The notes under the pieces were generated by a model, which saw only the letters and a program-made list of their open reading frames with translations, did not search any database and was not told the DNA's origin. A DNA stretch of 64,000 nucleotides from CAVQHY01 sp963712465 (GTDB lineage Bacteria > Actinomycetota > Thermoleophilia > Gaiellales > Gaiellaceae), in NCBI GenBank assembly GCA_963712465.1, contig CAVQHY010000005.1, forward strand, positions 1 to 64,000, read 5' to 3'. The first letter of the stretch is position 1. The number at the start of each line of letters is the position of its first letter. Both the position numbers and the translations under genes were made by a program. This document shows, in pieces, positions 10,653 through 18,870 of this stretch.

Positions 10653-11725
10653 GAACCCCCGTCAACGTCGGCGTGGTCGGGATGGGCTACTGGGGCCCGA
10701 ACCTCGCACGGGCGTTCGATGACATCCCCCAGGCCGAGCTTCGCTGGCTCTGCGACACGGATCCGCGCATCCAACTCTGGGTAAAGGAGCGCCATCCACA
10801 CGCGCGCGTCACCGGGGAAATCGACGATCTGCTCGCCGACGAGACGCTCGACGCAGTCGTGATCGCAACGCCGACGGTCACCCATTTCGAGCTCGCGAGT
10901 CGGGCGCTCGAGGCCGACAAGCATGTCTTCGTCGAGGAGCCGCTCGCTCTGCGGGCGGATCACGCCGACCAGCTCGTGCGTACGGCGGAGAGACTCGACC
11001 GTCGTCTCGTCGTCGGCCATGCCCTTGTCTTCCATCCTGCCGTACGCCGGCTGAAGCAGCTGATCGAGCAGGGCAACCTCGGCGACATCTACTACGTCTA
11101 TGTGAATCGCCAGAGCCTCGGGCGGGTGCGGCGTGACGAGAGCGCTCTTTGGAGCCTCGGCGCTCACGATCTGTCGGTCATTCTCCATCTTCTGGCCGAC
11201 GAGCCCGTCGAGCTGATGGCGCGTGGCGAATCGTACGTCCAGCCCGGAGTCGCCGACGTCGTTTTCGGCTACCTGTCCTTTGCGACCGGAATCAGCGCGC
11301 ACATGCACCTTTCCTGGCTCGACCCGCACAAGCTGCGCAAGCTCACCGTGGTCGGCTCAGATCGGATGGCCGTATTCGACGACATGGAGCTCGAGCGGAA
11401 GCTGACGATCTACGAGAAGAGAGCGTCCTCCAACAAGACGGACAGGTTCGGCGAGCACATTCAGGTCAGCTTCGGAGACATCGTGAGTCCCCGCATTACG
11501 AACGAGGATCCCGTTCGCGTCGAATGCGAGCACTTCGTCACGTCGATTCGCTCTCCGGTCGCGCCGCTCGCCGGCGGTCGTGAGGGAGCCTCGGTGGTCA
11601 GCGTGCTCGAGGCCATGGATCGGTCGCTCAAGCGGGGTGGGATGCCCGAGTCGCTCGGTGGCGAAACGATGGAGCGGACGGGACGGGCTGACGTGATCGC
11701 CATGCGCCAACGCCAACCCTCGTAG
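10649..11725 (+). CDS. Gfo/Idh/MocA-family NAD(P)-dependent sugar dehydrogenase
   Basis: 358 residues from GTG 10649, which overlaps the flippase TGA. The Rossmann motif VGVVGMGYWGPNLARAF is followed by ATPTVTHFELASRALEADKHVF, typical of Gfo/Idh/MocA oxidoreductases that modify nucleotide sugars (for example WlbA-like 3-dehydrogenases). Oddity: the usual EKP motif, whose lysine is normally conserved at the active site, reads EEP here (FVEEPLAL). The later GHALVFHPAVRRLKQLI and HDLSVILHLL stretches, the latter with the conserved active-site histidine region, are present. It is the last gene of the surface operon, followed by a terminator-like hairpin. Confidence 0.85.
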   Translation: MRTPVNVGVVGMGYWGPNLARAFDDIPQAELRWLCDTDPRIQLWVKERHPHARVTGEIDDLLADETLDAVVIATPTVTHFELASRALEADKHVFVEEPLALRADHADQLVRTAERLDRRLVVGHALVFHPAVRRLKQLIEQGNLGDIYYVYVNRQSLGRVRRDESALWSLGAHDLSVILHLLADEPVELMARGESYVQPGVADVVFGYLSFATGISAHMHLSWLDPHKLRKLTVVGSDRMAVFDDMELERKLTIYEKRASSNKTDRFGEHIQVSFGDIVSPRITNEDPVRVECEHFVTSIRSPVAPLAGGREGASVVSVLEAMDRSLKRGGMPESLGGETMERTGRADVIAMRQRQPS

Positions 11726-11753
11726 AGGAGCGGCGCCTGGCTCTCGAGCCTTC

Positions 11754-11801
11754 GGGGGGCGGGCGGGCAATCCCGCTTGGTGTCCGGACCGCCCGCTCCC
11801 C
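11754..11801 (+). terminator. GC-rich stem-loop after the surface-polysaccharide operon
   Basis: The arms GGGGGGCGGGCGG (11754-11766) and CCGCCCGCTCCCC (11789-11801) pair over 13 bp with one G-U. No T-run follows, so it is a plausible but not textbook intrinsic terminator 28 bases after the last gene. Confidence 0.5.
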
Positions 11802-11836
11802 TACAGGTGGTCACGCCTTCAGATCGGGGTGAACCC

Positions 11837-12115
11837 GTGAACGAACGAACACCAGCGCGACACTTGCGTCCGGTCGCGGCCAACCGGACCCCGGCCAGCC
11901 TATCCGACATCGGGCTGCGCGAGAAGTGTCCTGAGGACATATTTCCCGCACTTTCCGAGTTCCTACAACAGGGAAACCTGATATCGACGCGCGTTCGTGG
12001 GAGTCTGGAGCTGGACGGCTTCTTCGACGCCGATCCGCCCGAGCTCGCCGGGTTGCAGGCTCGGTTGTGTGGCGCCAAGACGCCCGGAGCGAGCCGCCGC
12101 TGGGCTCCTGCCTGA
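11837..12115 (+). CDS. Small hypothetical protein (weak call)
   Basis: An open frame of 92 codons from GTG 11837, in an otherwise empty 470-base gap between the surface operon and the RTX protein gene. It includes the stretch LREKCPEDIFPALSEFLQQGN and a C-terminus rich in Ala and Arg. There is no clear ribosome site, no recognised domain and no membrane segment. Its composition is less GC-biased than the flanking genes around 11930-12000. It may be a real short gene or chance. Apart from this frame and the hairpin at 11754-11801 I see nothing in 11726-12197. Confidence 0.25.
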   Translation: MNERTPARHLRPVAANRTPASLSDIGLREKCPEDIFPALSEFLQQGNLISTRVRGSLELDGFFDADPPELAGLQARLCGAKTPGASRRWAPA

Positions 12116-12197
12116 CGTCTGGCTTCTTTAGGTGTTCGTTGAGAAGGACCGCGCGAGTCTTGCGGGTGTCCGGGGCGTCTGCTTGGCTTCATGCCTC

Positions 12198-13595
12198 GTG
12201 GTTCGAGGAGGGAAGATAGTCGTCGCATGCGCGGTCGTTGGAATCGCGCTGTCCGTCTGCGCGGTTGCGAGCGCTGCGCCGACCACCGTGTACTCGAGCG
12301 GCAACCTCACGACCGCGATCCCCGACAACGCGGCGCTCGAGAGCGCGGTGACGGTCGCCGACGCGGGCGAGATCGTCGACGTGAAGGCCTCCGTTCTGAT
12401 CGGACACGCCCAGGACGACCAGCTGAACCTCGATCTCGTCGGCCCTGACGGCACGATCGTGCGGCTCTCGCACGACAACGGCGGCTCGGGCAACAACTAC
12501 GGCACGGGCAACGACTGTGCGGCCGGCGCCTTCACGGAGTTCTCCGACGCGGCGACGACGCCGATCGCGTCGGGCGCGGCCCCGTTTGTCGGCTCGTTCG
12601 AGCCGGAAGAGTCGCTCGGTGCCTTCAAGGGCAAGGCGTCAAACGGGACGTGGAAGCTGGTCGTTCGCGACGATTCGGCCGGCGTCGCGGGGACGCTCTG
12701 GTGCTGGAAGCTGACGGTCACCTACGCCCTGGCCGATATCAGCGTGCTGACGACGGCGAGCCCCGATCCGGTTGGAGTGGGTAGTCAGCTCGTCTACTCG
12801 AACGTGATCTCGAACGCCGGCCCGGATCCGAGCCAGGGCACGACGTTCACGGCCACGGTCCCGGACGGTGCTGCGTTCGTGAACGTGACGTCGACCCAGG
12901 GAACGTGCAGCGGCGTGAAGACGATCGTCTGCGCGCTCGGGACGGTGCCGGGAGCGACGAGCGCGACGGTCACGATCGTTGTGGTGCCGACCTTGGCCGG
13001 AACGCTCTCGTACAGCGCCAACGTCACCGGGACCCCCGACCCGCCCGGTCAGACGGAGAACAACTCCGTGACGCTGACGACGACGGTCGCCGAAGGGCTG
13101 CCGGATGCACGAGGGTGCACGATCGTCGGGACATCGGGAGATGACGTGCTCGCCGGCACGGACGGAGACGACGTCATGTGCGGCCTGGGCGGAAACGACC
13201 GGCTCGTGGCGGGTGGCGGTAACGACCGTCTCTACGGCGACCACGGCGACGACGTCCTGCTCGGCGGTGACGGCGACGACTGGCTCTACGGCGGCGCCGG
13301 AGACGATCGGCTGATCGGCGGCTCCGGCGACGACGTGGGGCTCGGCGGTGCCGGCGCCGACCGGGTTCGCGGAGACGACGGAGACGACTGGCTCAAGGGC
13401 GGCGGAGGCGTCGACGTCGTGAACGGCGTCGCCGGAGACGACGTCCTCTGGGCACGCGGCGACGGGTCTCGAGACATCGTCAAGGGCGGGCCGGGCAAGG
13501 ATCAGGGCTTCATCGACACGAAGCTCGACGTCAGGCGCTCCGTCGAGAAGCTCCTGGCGACGCGCCCGCCCCAGCCCGCGGCTCCGTCCTCCTAG
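12198..13595 (+). CDS. Secreted P-domain / DUF11 / RTX calcium-binding repeat protein
   Basis: 465 residues from GTG 12198, chosen because it begins a clean signal peptide (VVRGGKIVVACAVVGIALS, then ending VASA). The GTG at 12132 is also in frame but only adds a non-signal leader. Residues about 25-170 resemble the P/Homo B domain of proprotein convertases (LNLDLVGPDGTIVRLSH, NGTWKLVVRDDSAGVAGTL). A DUF11 repeat follows (SPDPVGVGSQLVYSNVISNAGPDPS, shortened). The last third is RTX nonapeptides (GGNDRLYGD, GDDVLLGGD, GDDWLYGGA and more, about nine units) that bind calcium after secretion. No protease domain is present, so it is probably structural or adhesive. It is convergent with the next gene, the stops overlapping by 4 bases. 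Confidence 0.75.
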   Translation: MVRGGKIVVACAVVGIALSVCAVASAAPTTVYSSGNLTTAIPDNAALESAVTVADAGEIVDVKASVLIGHAQDDQLNLDLVGPDGTIVRLSHDNGGSGNNYGTGNDCAAGAFTEFSDAATTPIASGAAPFVGSFEPEESLGAFKGKASNGTWKLVVRDDSAGVAGTLWCWKLTVTYALADISVLTTASPDPVGVGSQLVYSNVISNAGPDPSQGTTFTATVPDGAAFVNVTSTQGTCSGVKTIVCALGTVPGATSATVTIVVVPTLAGTLSYSANVTGTPDPPGQTENNSVTLTTTVAEGLPDARGCTIVGTSGDDVLAGTDGDDVMCGLGGNDRLVAGGGNDRLYGDHGDDVLLGGDGDDWLYGGAGDDRLIGGSGDDVGLGGAGADRVRGDDGDDWLKGGGGVDVVNGVAGDDVLWARGDGSRDIVKGGPGKDQGFIDTKLDVRRSVEKLLATRPPQPAAPSS

Positions 13596-14035
13596 TCCAG
13601 GTCGGCATCCCGCTCCGAGGGGTGGTGGCGGCCGTAGTAGCTGACGGACGTCGTCAGGAGCCCGACGAGCGCGAGTCCCGGGCCGACCTCCACCGCCAGC
13701 AGCTCCTCGCGTGAGAGGCCGAGGTCGAGGACGAGGCCGCCGATCGTCAGCCACACCGCTCCTGCGATCGCCGGCAGGACAAGCAGGATCACGTCCCAGT
13801 CGTGCCATGGGCGGCTCCGACGCCGCCACAGGGCCCACGCCGACACCGCGAAGGCCGCGACCACGCCGGCAGGCGCGGTGAACGCCGCCACGACGTCACC
13901 CGTCGACGAGTCGGTAAGTCCGAAGGGCGCGAGCCCTGCCCACGCGGCCAGGGCGACCGTCGGCACGAGCAGCCAGGAGGGGAGGATCCCGGTGTCCTCG
14001 GCGATCGGGGTGTTGGGCGAGGCGACGCCCGTCAC
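13592..14035 (-). CDS. Small integral membrane protein of the copper operon
   Basis: 147 residues with four hydrophobic segments: LLVPTVALAAWAGLAPFGL, VVAAFTAPAGVVAAFAVSAW, VILLVLPAIAGAVWLTIGG and the VGPGLALVGLLTTSV region. A basic loop RRRSRPWHDWD joins segments two and three. I do not recognise the family. The GTG start overlaps the csoR stop (GTGA), so it is co-transcribed with copA and csoR and may be a copper-responsive membrane protein. It contains no cysteine and only two histidine sites, so it is not an obvious metal carrier. Confidence 0.6.
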   Translation of the reverse strand: MTGVASPNTPIAEDTGILPSWLLVPTVALAAWAGLAPFGLTDSSTGDVVAAFTAPAGVVAAFAVSAWALWRRRSRPWHDWDVILLVLPAIAGAVWLTIGGLVLDLGLSREELLAVEVGPGLALVGLLTTSVSYYGRHHPSERDADLD

Positions 14036-14322
14036 CGCGTCCGCGAGAAGCGATGAACGGCTTCGAGAAGCTCCCTGGTCTTTTCCTCGGCGGCCCCGGG
14101 GTCGCCAGACTGGAGCGCGCCGGCAACACAGTGGTTGACGTGGTCGTCGAGAATGCGGAACGCGACGCTCTCGAGCGCCGTCGAGACGGCGGAGATCTGC
14201 GTGAGGATGTCGATGCAGTAGCGATCCTCCTCGAGCATCCGCTCGATGCCGCGCACCTGACCCTCGATCCGGTGCAGGCGCTTGACCAGAGCCTCCTTCT
14301 CGGCGCTGTAGCCGTGTGTCAC
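14032..14322 (-). CDS. csoR: CsoR-type copper-sensing transcriptional repressor
   Basis: 96 residues, an all-helical DUF156/CsoR-RcnR protein beginning with the HRIEGQVRGIERML motif. The copper ligands of actinobacterial CsoR are all present at the canonical positions: Cys36 (RYCIDIL), His61 and Cys65 (DHVNHCVAG). By family knowledge Cu(I) binding releases the repressor from its operator. It is encoded between copA and the small membrane protein, with GTGA overlaps at both ends, so it autoregulates with copA through the palindrome at 16411-16430. Confidence 0.92.
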   Translation of the reverse strand: MTHGYSAEKEALVKRLHRIEGQVRGIERMLEEDRYCIDILTQISAVSTALESVAFRILDDHVNHCVAGALQSGDPGAAEEKTRELLEAVHRFSRTR

Positions 14323-16403
14323 GAGGCCCCTCCTCTCACGCTGCGAAAGCCTCGCAGCCGCAGCGAGTTCGAGACGACGAACAGACTCGAGGCGGCCATC
14401 GCCGCCGACGCGACGATCGGGTTGAGCACGCCCGCGATCGCGAGCGGGATCGCCGCGACGTTGTAGGCGAAGGCCCAGAACAGGTTCTCCTTGATCGTCG
14501 CGAGCACACGGCGGGAGAGGCGAATGGCGTCGACAGCCGCACGCAGGTCGCCTGATACGAGCGTGAGGTCGCTCGCCTCGATCGCCACGTCCGTGCCGGT
14601 GCCGATCGCGAGGCCAAGGTCAGCCTGCGCGAGAGCGGGGGCGTCGTTGACGCCGTCGCCCACCATCGCGACCAGCTCGCCGGCCTCCTGGAGGCGGCGA
14701 ACTTCGGCCGCCTTGGCGGCCGGTGGCACCTCGGCGACGACGCGGTCGATGCCCACCTCGGCGGCGACTGCCCGCGCAGTGGACTCCGAGTCTCCCGTGA
14801 GCAGAACCGGGGTGAGCCCGAGGCCGCGCAGTCCCGTGACCGCCTCGGCGCTCGTGGGCTTGACGGTGTCCGACACGGCCAGCGTGGCCAGGAGCTCGCC
14901 GTTTCGGCGCACGGCGATCTCGCCGTCCGTTCGCCCGACCTCGACGGCGTGGCCGTCGACCCGTCCCGACACTCCGACGCCGGGACGGCTGGCAAACGCC
15001 TCGACCGGCGGCAGCTCGCCGAGCTCAGCACGTGCAGCGCTTGCAACGGCGCGGGCGATCGGATGCTCGCTCGCGTCCTCGAGCGCCCCCGCGACCCGCA
15101 GCGCGTCCCCGCGACTTGCGCCAGCGGCCGGAATGACGTCGACGAGGCGCATCCGGCCCTCCGTCACCGTTCCCGTCTTGTCGAGCACGATCGTGGTGAT
15201 CCCGTGGGTGCGCTCGAGGATCTCGGGGCCCTTGATGATGATCCCGAGCTGCGCGCCGCGGCCCGTCCCGACCATCAGCGCCGTGGGCGTCGCGAGGCCG
15301 AGCGCGCAGGGACAGGCGATGATGAGAACCGCGACCGCTGCGCTGAAGGCTTCGGTCGCATCGTGGGTGATCGCGAGCCAACCGGCGAGTGTCGCGAGCG
15401 ACAGGACGAGGACGATCGGGACGAAGATCCCGGCGACGCGGTCGGCAAGGCGCTGGATCGGAGCCTTGCCTCCCTGCGCCTCGGCGACGAGCCGCGCGAT
15501 CTGCGCGAGCGCCGTCTCGGTCCCGACCTTGGTTGCCCGCACGAGCAGCCGGCCCGACGTGTTGAGCGTGCCGCCTGCGACCTCCGAGCCCGGGATCATC
15601 TCGGTCGGCACGGGCTCGCCCGTGAGCATCGACTGATCGACCGCCGAGAAGCCCTCGACGACGACGCCGTCCGTCGCGATCTTCTCGCCTGGCCGGATGA
15701 CGAAGACGTCGCCGGGACGAAGCTCATCGACGGGAACCGTCCGCTCCGTTCCGTCGCGGAGGACGCTCGCTTCCTTCGCGCCGAGCTCGAGGAGCGAGCG
15801 AAGCGCCTCGCCCGAGCGGCGGCGTGCACGAGACTCCAGCCATCGGCCCAGCAGAATCAGCGTGGTGATGACTGCGGCGACCTCGTAGTAGGTGCTCGCA
15901 CCGTCGACGGCGACCGTCGCCACGACCGACCATCCCCACGCGGCCAGCGTCCCGAGCGAGATCAGCGTGTCCATCGTCGCGGCGCCGTGCCTCGCGTTTG
16001 CGAGGGCGGCTCGGTGGAAGGGCCATCCGGACCAGAAGACCACGGGCGTCGAGAGGGCGAGCCCGACCCACTCCCAGCCGTCGAACTGCAACGGTACGAC
16101 CATGCCGAGCAGGGCGACGGGAACGGTCAGGATCGCCGCGACTGCCAGGCGTATGCCGATTCCGGGCCCGGAGTCGGTCTCCCGGTCGACGCCGGCCCGG
16201 TAGCCGGCCGCCTCGACGGCGGCCACGAGCTGCTCGGGTCGCACGGAGCCCGGGTCGTAGCGCACGGCGGCTCGCTCGGTTGCGTAGTTGACCGACGCGT
16301 CGACGCCTTCCAGGCGGTTGAGGCTCCGCTCGACTCGCGAGGCACACGAGGCGCACGTCATTCCGCCGATCTCGAGCTGGATCGTCGCGTCAGGACGACT
16401 CAT
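14319..16403 (-). CDS. copA: Cu(I)-translocating P1B-type ATPase
   Basis: 694 residues. One N-terminal heavy-metal domain has the GMTCASC site (Cys17, Cys20). The membrane region contains the CPC ion-path motif in IIACPCALGLATPTA. The phosphorylation loop is DKTGTVTEG, and the hinge GDGVNDAPALAQADLG is intact. This is a normal-length copper exporter; Cu(I) specificity is supported by CPC plus the adjacent CsoR. The ATG at 16403 lies 7 bases from the operator-like palindrome. The stop overlaps the csoR start. Confidence 0.95.
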   Translation of the reverse strand: MSRPDATIQLEIGGMTCASCASRVERSLNRLEGVDASVNYATERAAVRYDPGSVRPEQLVAAVEAAGYRAGVDRETDSGPGIGIRLAVAAILTVPVALLGMVVPLQFDGWEWVGLALSTPVVFWSGWPFHRAALANARHGAATMDTLISLGTLAAWGWSVVATVAVDGASTYYEVAAVITTLILLGRWLESRARRRSGEALRSLLELGAKEASVLRDGTERTVPVDELRPGDVFVIRPGEKIATDGVVVEGFSAVDQSMLTGEPVPTEMIPGSEVAGGTLNTSGRLLVRATKVGTETALAQIARLVAEAQGGKAPIQRLADRVAGIFVPIVLVLSLATLAGWLAITHDATEAFSAAVAVLIIACPCALGLATPTALMVGTGRGAQLGIIIKGPEILERTHGITTIVLDKTGTVTEGRMRLVDVIPAAGASRGDALRVAGALEDASEHPIARAVASAARAELGELPPVEAFASRPGVGVSGRVDGHAVEVGRTDGEIAVRRNGELLATLAVSDTVKPTSAEAVTGLRGLGLTPVLLTGDSESTARAVAAEVGIDRVVAEVPPAAKAAEVRRLQEAGELVAMVGDGVNDAPALAQADLGLAIGTGTDVAIEASDLTLVSGDLRAAVDAIRLSRRVLATIKENLFWAFAYNVAAIPLAIAGVLNPIVASAAMAASSLFVVSNSLRLRGFRSVRGGAS

Positions 16404-16410
16404 GGCCTAC

Positions 16411-16430
16411 AGCATACCCCCTAAGGGTAT
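16411..16430 (-). promoter_or_regulatory. CsoR operator-like palindrome and -10 of the copA operon
   Basis: ATACCC (16414-16419) and GGGTAT (25 to 30 of the same line, 16425-16430) form an inverted repeat around CCTAA, resembling known CsoR operators of the TACCCC...GGGGTA type. On the minus strand TATGCT at 16416-16411 can serve as -10, so the palindrome would lie between -35 and -10. It overlaps the stop codon of the metallophosphoesterase gene. Confidence 0.7.
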
Positions 16431-17239
16431 ACCGTGAACCGGTCGGCGATGCTGCCGTCGAGGCGTACTGCCGATACGCTGAGGGCGCCCGCGCCGGCGA
16501 CGAGGTACAGGAAGCCGCGCTCTCGCAGAGCCGCCACTCGGCGTGGGTAGGCGACCGGACACGGTCTCAGACCGTAGAGATTCGTGTTGCCCCCACCGTG
16601 AACGACGTACGCGACCCCGCGCCGCGTCCGGAAGCGCTGGTAGTTGTGGTCGTGCCCCGAGAGTACGAGCTGCACCCCGTAGCTTTCGAAGAGCGGCAAC
16701 CAGCTGGTCTGGACGTCCTCGTCGCCCTCGTGGCCACCGCACGTATACGGGGGGTGGTGGAAGACCGCGATCCGCCAGCGCGCCGTCGAGCGGGCAAGCG
16801 ACCGGCGAAGCCAGGTCGTCTCGGTGCGATCGACCCGATTCGAGTCGAGGAGAAAGAGCTCGACGTCGCCCACCCGCCGGACGGCGTATCGCCGCCGCAG
16901 CCCGAGGGTGGCGAACTCGTACCGACCGCCGTCGCCGAAGTCGAGATCGTGGTTTCCGAGGACGCCCGCGACTGCCACACCCCCCGGCTCCAGCCAGCCG
17001 AAGCTCGAGTTCCACGCCTCCCCGAATCGCTGCGGGCTCGCCGTGTAGTCGTTGTCGCCGAGGGTCACGAACAGCTCGGCGGGGCGCTGCGCCTCGAACC
17101 GGCGCATCGCCAGGCCCAGCTCGCGCTCTCCGGCACCGCCGACGCCGAAGTCACCCGCTGCGAGGATTCCCGTGGCCGCGGGCGCGCCCGGAACGAGGCA
17201 GAGCGAGAACCAGACCGCGATGACGAGTCGGCCGCGCAC
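16421..17239 (-). CDS. Secreted purple-acid-phosphatase-like metallophosphoesterase
   Basis: 272 residues from GTG 17239, chosen because it starts a signal peptide (RGRLVIAVWFSLCLVPGAPA). The metal-binding blocks of calcineurin-like phosphoesterases are all there in order: AAGDFG, LGDNDY, GNHD, FHHPPY and SGHDHNYQRF. It probably hydrolyses phosphomonoesters or diesters outside the cytoplasm. It lies 74 bases downstream of phoU on the same strand, so it may be the last gene read from the pst operon and release phosphate for uptake. I see no PHO box of its own. Its 3' end overlaps the copA operator. Confidence 0.8.
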   Translation of the reverse strand: MRGRLVIAVWFSLCLVPGAPAATGILAAGDFGVGGAGERELGLAMRRFEAQRPAELFVTLGDNDYTASPQRFGEAWNSSFGWLEPGGVAVAGVLGNHDLDFGDGGRYEFATLGLRRRYAVRRVGDVELFLLDSNRVDRTETTWLRRSLARSTARWRIAVFHHPPYTCGGHEGDEDVQTSWLPLFESYGVQLVLSGHDHNYQRFRTRRGVAYVVHGGGNTNLYGLRPCPVAYPRRVAALRERGFLYLVAGAGALSVSAVRLDGSIADRFTVYP

Positions 17240-17313
17240 CGCTGAAGTCTGGCTGCCGCCGTAGACGACCACGCCGGCTGGGGTCGGACAGCGCCCTCGC
17301 GAAGCGCTCGTCG

Positions 17314-18012
17314 CTAGTAGTCGCGGCCCTCGGGGTGCGAGGCGTCCGTGAACTCGCGGAACAGCCCGGAGACGACATAGGCCGTCTGCTCGCCGATGTC
17401 GACCGCGTTGTCGCCGATCCGCTCGATGCAGCGTGCGACCACGATCATCCGCATGCCCCACTCCTGGCTTCCCGGATCGCTCGCGAGCGCGAGCACCTGC
17501 TGGGTGACGTGCCGGTTCGTCCGGTCGATCAGCTCGTCCAGATCGACCAGCGCGCGTGCTGCTTCGACGTCGCGGCGGGCGAAGGAGTCGAGCGCGACCT
17601 TCACCATCTCCTCGGCCCGGTCACCCATGTCCTGGAGTCCCTCGATCAGCTCACGCCTCGTCTCGAGGTGGTGCGTGAGCTTCGTGAGCTTCGCCACCGT
17701 CACGGACTGGTCTCCGATCCGCTCGAGATGGAGGCTGTTGTGGAGGATCGCGAGCACCAGCCGGAGGTCGGTCGCAACCGGTGTCTGGCGCGCGAGCACC
17801 TCCTCGATCCCGCGCTCGATGTCGTGGTAGCGGCGGTCGATCTCGTCGTCGAAGACGATCACCTCGTCGCAGAGCTCCGCGTCCTGGGTGACCATCGCGT
17901 TGATGGCTCCACGAACCGCACGCACAACGACCTCTCCCTGCTCCTGCAGATTCGCTTCTAGCTGGTCGAGGTCGGTCGCGAGCTCGATGCGGGGGCCCGT
18001 CGTCTCGTTCAT
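17314..18012 (-). CDS. phoU: Phosphate-transport accessory/regulatory protein PhoU
   Basis: 232 residues from ATG 18012, overlapping the pstB stop (ATGA). It has two PhoU three-helix repeats: the first contains ERIGDQSVTVAKLTKL and the second ERIGDNAVDIGEQTAYVV, both with the E-R-x-x-D metal-binding signature. PhoU connects the Pst transporter state to the PhoR kinase and prevents excess phosphate uptake. Normal length, frame intact. Confidence 0.95.
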   Translation of the reverse strand: MNETTGPRIELATDLDQLEANLQEQGEVVVRAVRGAINAMVTQDAELCDEVIVFDDEIDRRYHDIERGIEEVLARQTPVATDLRLVLAILHNSLHLERIGDQSVTVAKLTKLTHHLETRRELIEGLQDMGDRAEEMVKVALDSFARRDVEAARALVDLDELIDRTNRHVTQQVLALASDPGSQEWGMRMIVVARCIERIGDNAVDIGEQTAYVVSGLFREFTDASHPEGRDY

Positions 18013-18866
18013 CCGAACCGACCCGTCACGTAGTCCTCCGTTCGCTTGTCGGCCGGGTTGGTGAAGATCCTCGTCGTGTCGTCGTACTCGACGAGGACTC
18101 CCGTCCTGCCGCCGTCCTCGCGCAGCTCGATGCTGAAGAAGGCGGTCTTGTCGGCGACGCGCGCCGCCTGCTGCATGTTGTGGGTGACGATGATGATCGT
18201 GTACTCGCGCTTGAGCTCGTGCATCAGGTCCTCGATCGACGTCGTCGAGATCGGGTCGAGGGAGGAACACGGCTCGTCCATCAGGATCACCTCGGGATCC
18301 ACGGCGATACAGCGGGCGATGCACAGGCGCTGCTGCTGCCCGCCCGAAAGGCCGTACGCGTTGTGCTTGAGCCGGTCCTTGACCTCGTCCCAGAGAGCCG
18401 CTCTGCTGAGGGCGTGCTCGACGCGCTCGTCGAGCGAGTCCTTCAAGCCGAGAACGCGGGGGCCGAACGCGATGTTGTCGTAGATCGACTTCGGGAACGG
18501 GTTCGGCTTCTGGAACACCATGCCGATCAGCTTCCGGACCTCGACCGGGTCGACCTGGTCGCCGTAGAGGTCCTCGCCGTGGTAGAGGACTCTTCCCTCG
18601 ATGCGGGCCCCCTCGATCAGGTCGTTCATGCGGTTGAAACAGCGGATGAACGTGCTCTTGCCGCAGCCCGACGGCCCGATGAAGGCCGTTACCTGATGCC
18701 GGTGGATGTCCATCGTCACGTCGCGCAGCGCCAGCGACTTCCCGTAGAAGACGCGAATCTCGTCGGCGTCGAAGACCACCTGCTTGCTGGCCGCGGACGG
18801 GGTCTCGCTGAGGCGGTCGACGTTCAGATCGCGGATCTTACGGGTCTCCGTGTCGGCTTCGGCCAT
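18009..18866 (-). CDS. pstB: Phosphate ABC transporter ATP-binding protein PstB
   Basis: 285 residues. Walker A GPSGCGKST, the PstB-typical FIRCFNRMNDLI, signature LSGGQQQRLCIAR, Walker B VILMDEPCSSLDP and the switch HNMQQAARV are complete. A 25-residue N-terminal extension precedes the core compared with E. coli. It energises phosphate import with PstC and PstA. It starts 4 bases after the pstA stop and overlaps phoU. Confidence 0.96.
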   Translation of the reverse strand: MAEADTETRKIRDLNVDRLSETPSAASKQVVFDADEIRVFYGKSLALRDVTMDIHRHQVTAFIGPSGCGKSTFIRCFNRMNDLIEGARIEGRVLYHGEDLYGDQVDPVEVRKLIGMVFQKPNPFPKSIYDNIAFGPRVLGLKDSLDERVEHALSRAALWDEVKDRLKHNAYGLSGGQQQRLCIARCIAVDPEVILMDEPCSSLDPISTTSIEDLMHELKREYTIIIVTHNMQQAARVADKTAFFSIELREDGGRTGVLVEYDDTTRIFTNPADKRTEDYVTGRFG

Positions 18867-18870
18867 TGGA

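Noticed and set aside
12639..13838. Open frame of about 400 codons opposite the RTX protein
   Set aside because: The repeats on the plus strand force a long antisense frame. RTX nonapeptides make the plus strand the coding one.
14949..16424. Long plus-strand open frame opposite copA
   Set aside because: Shadow of copA; composition Arg/Asp-rich with no recognisable domain, and CopA motifs are unambiguous.
16434..16439. GTTCAC on the minus strand just upstream of the copA operator
   Set aside because: A single half-site without an 11-bp partner; better explained as chance or as a poor -35 of copA.
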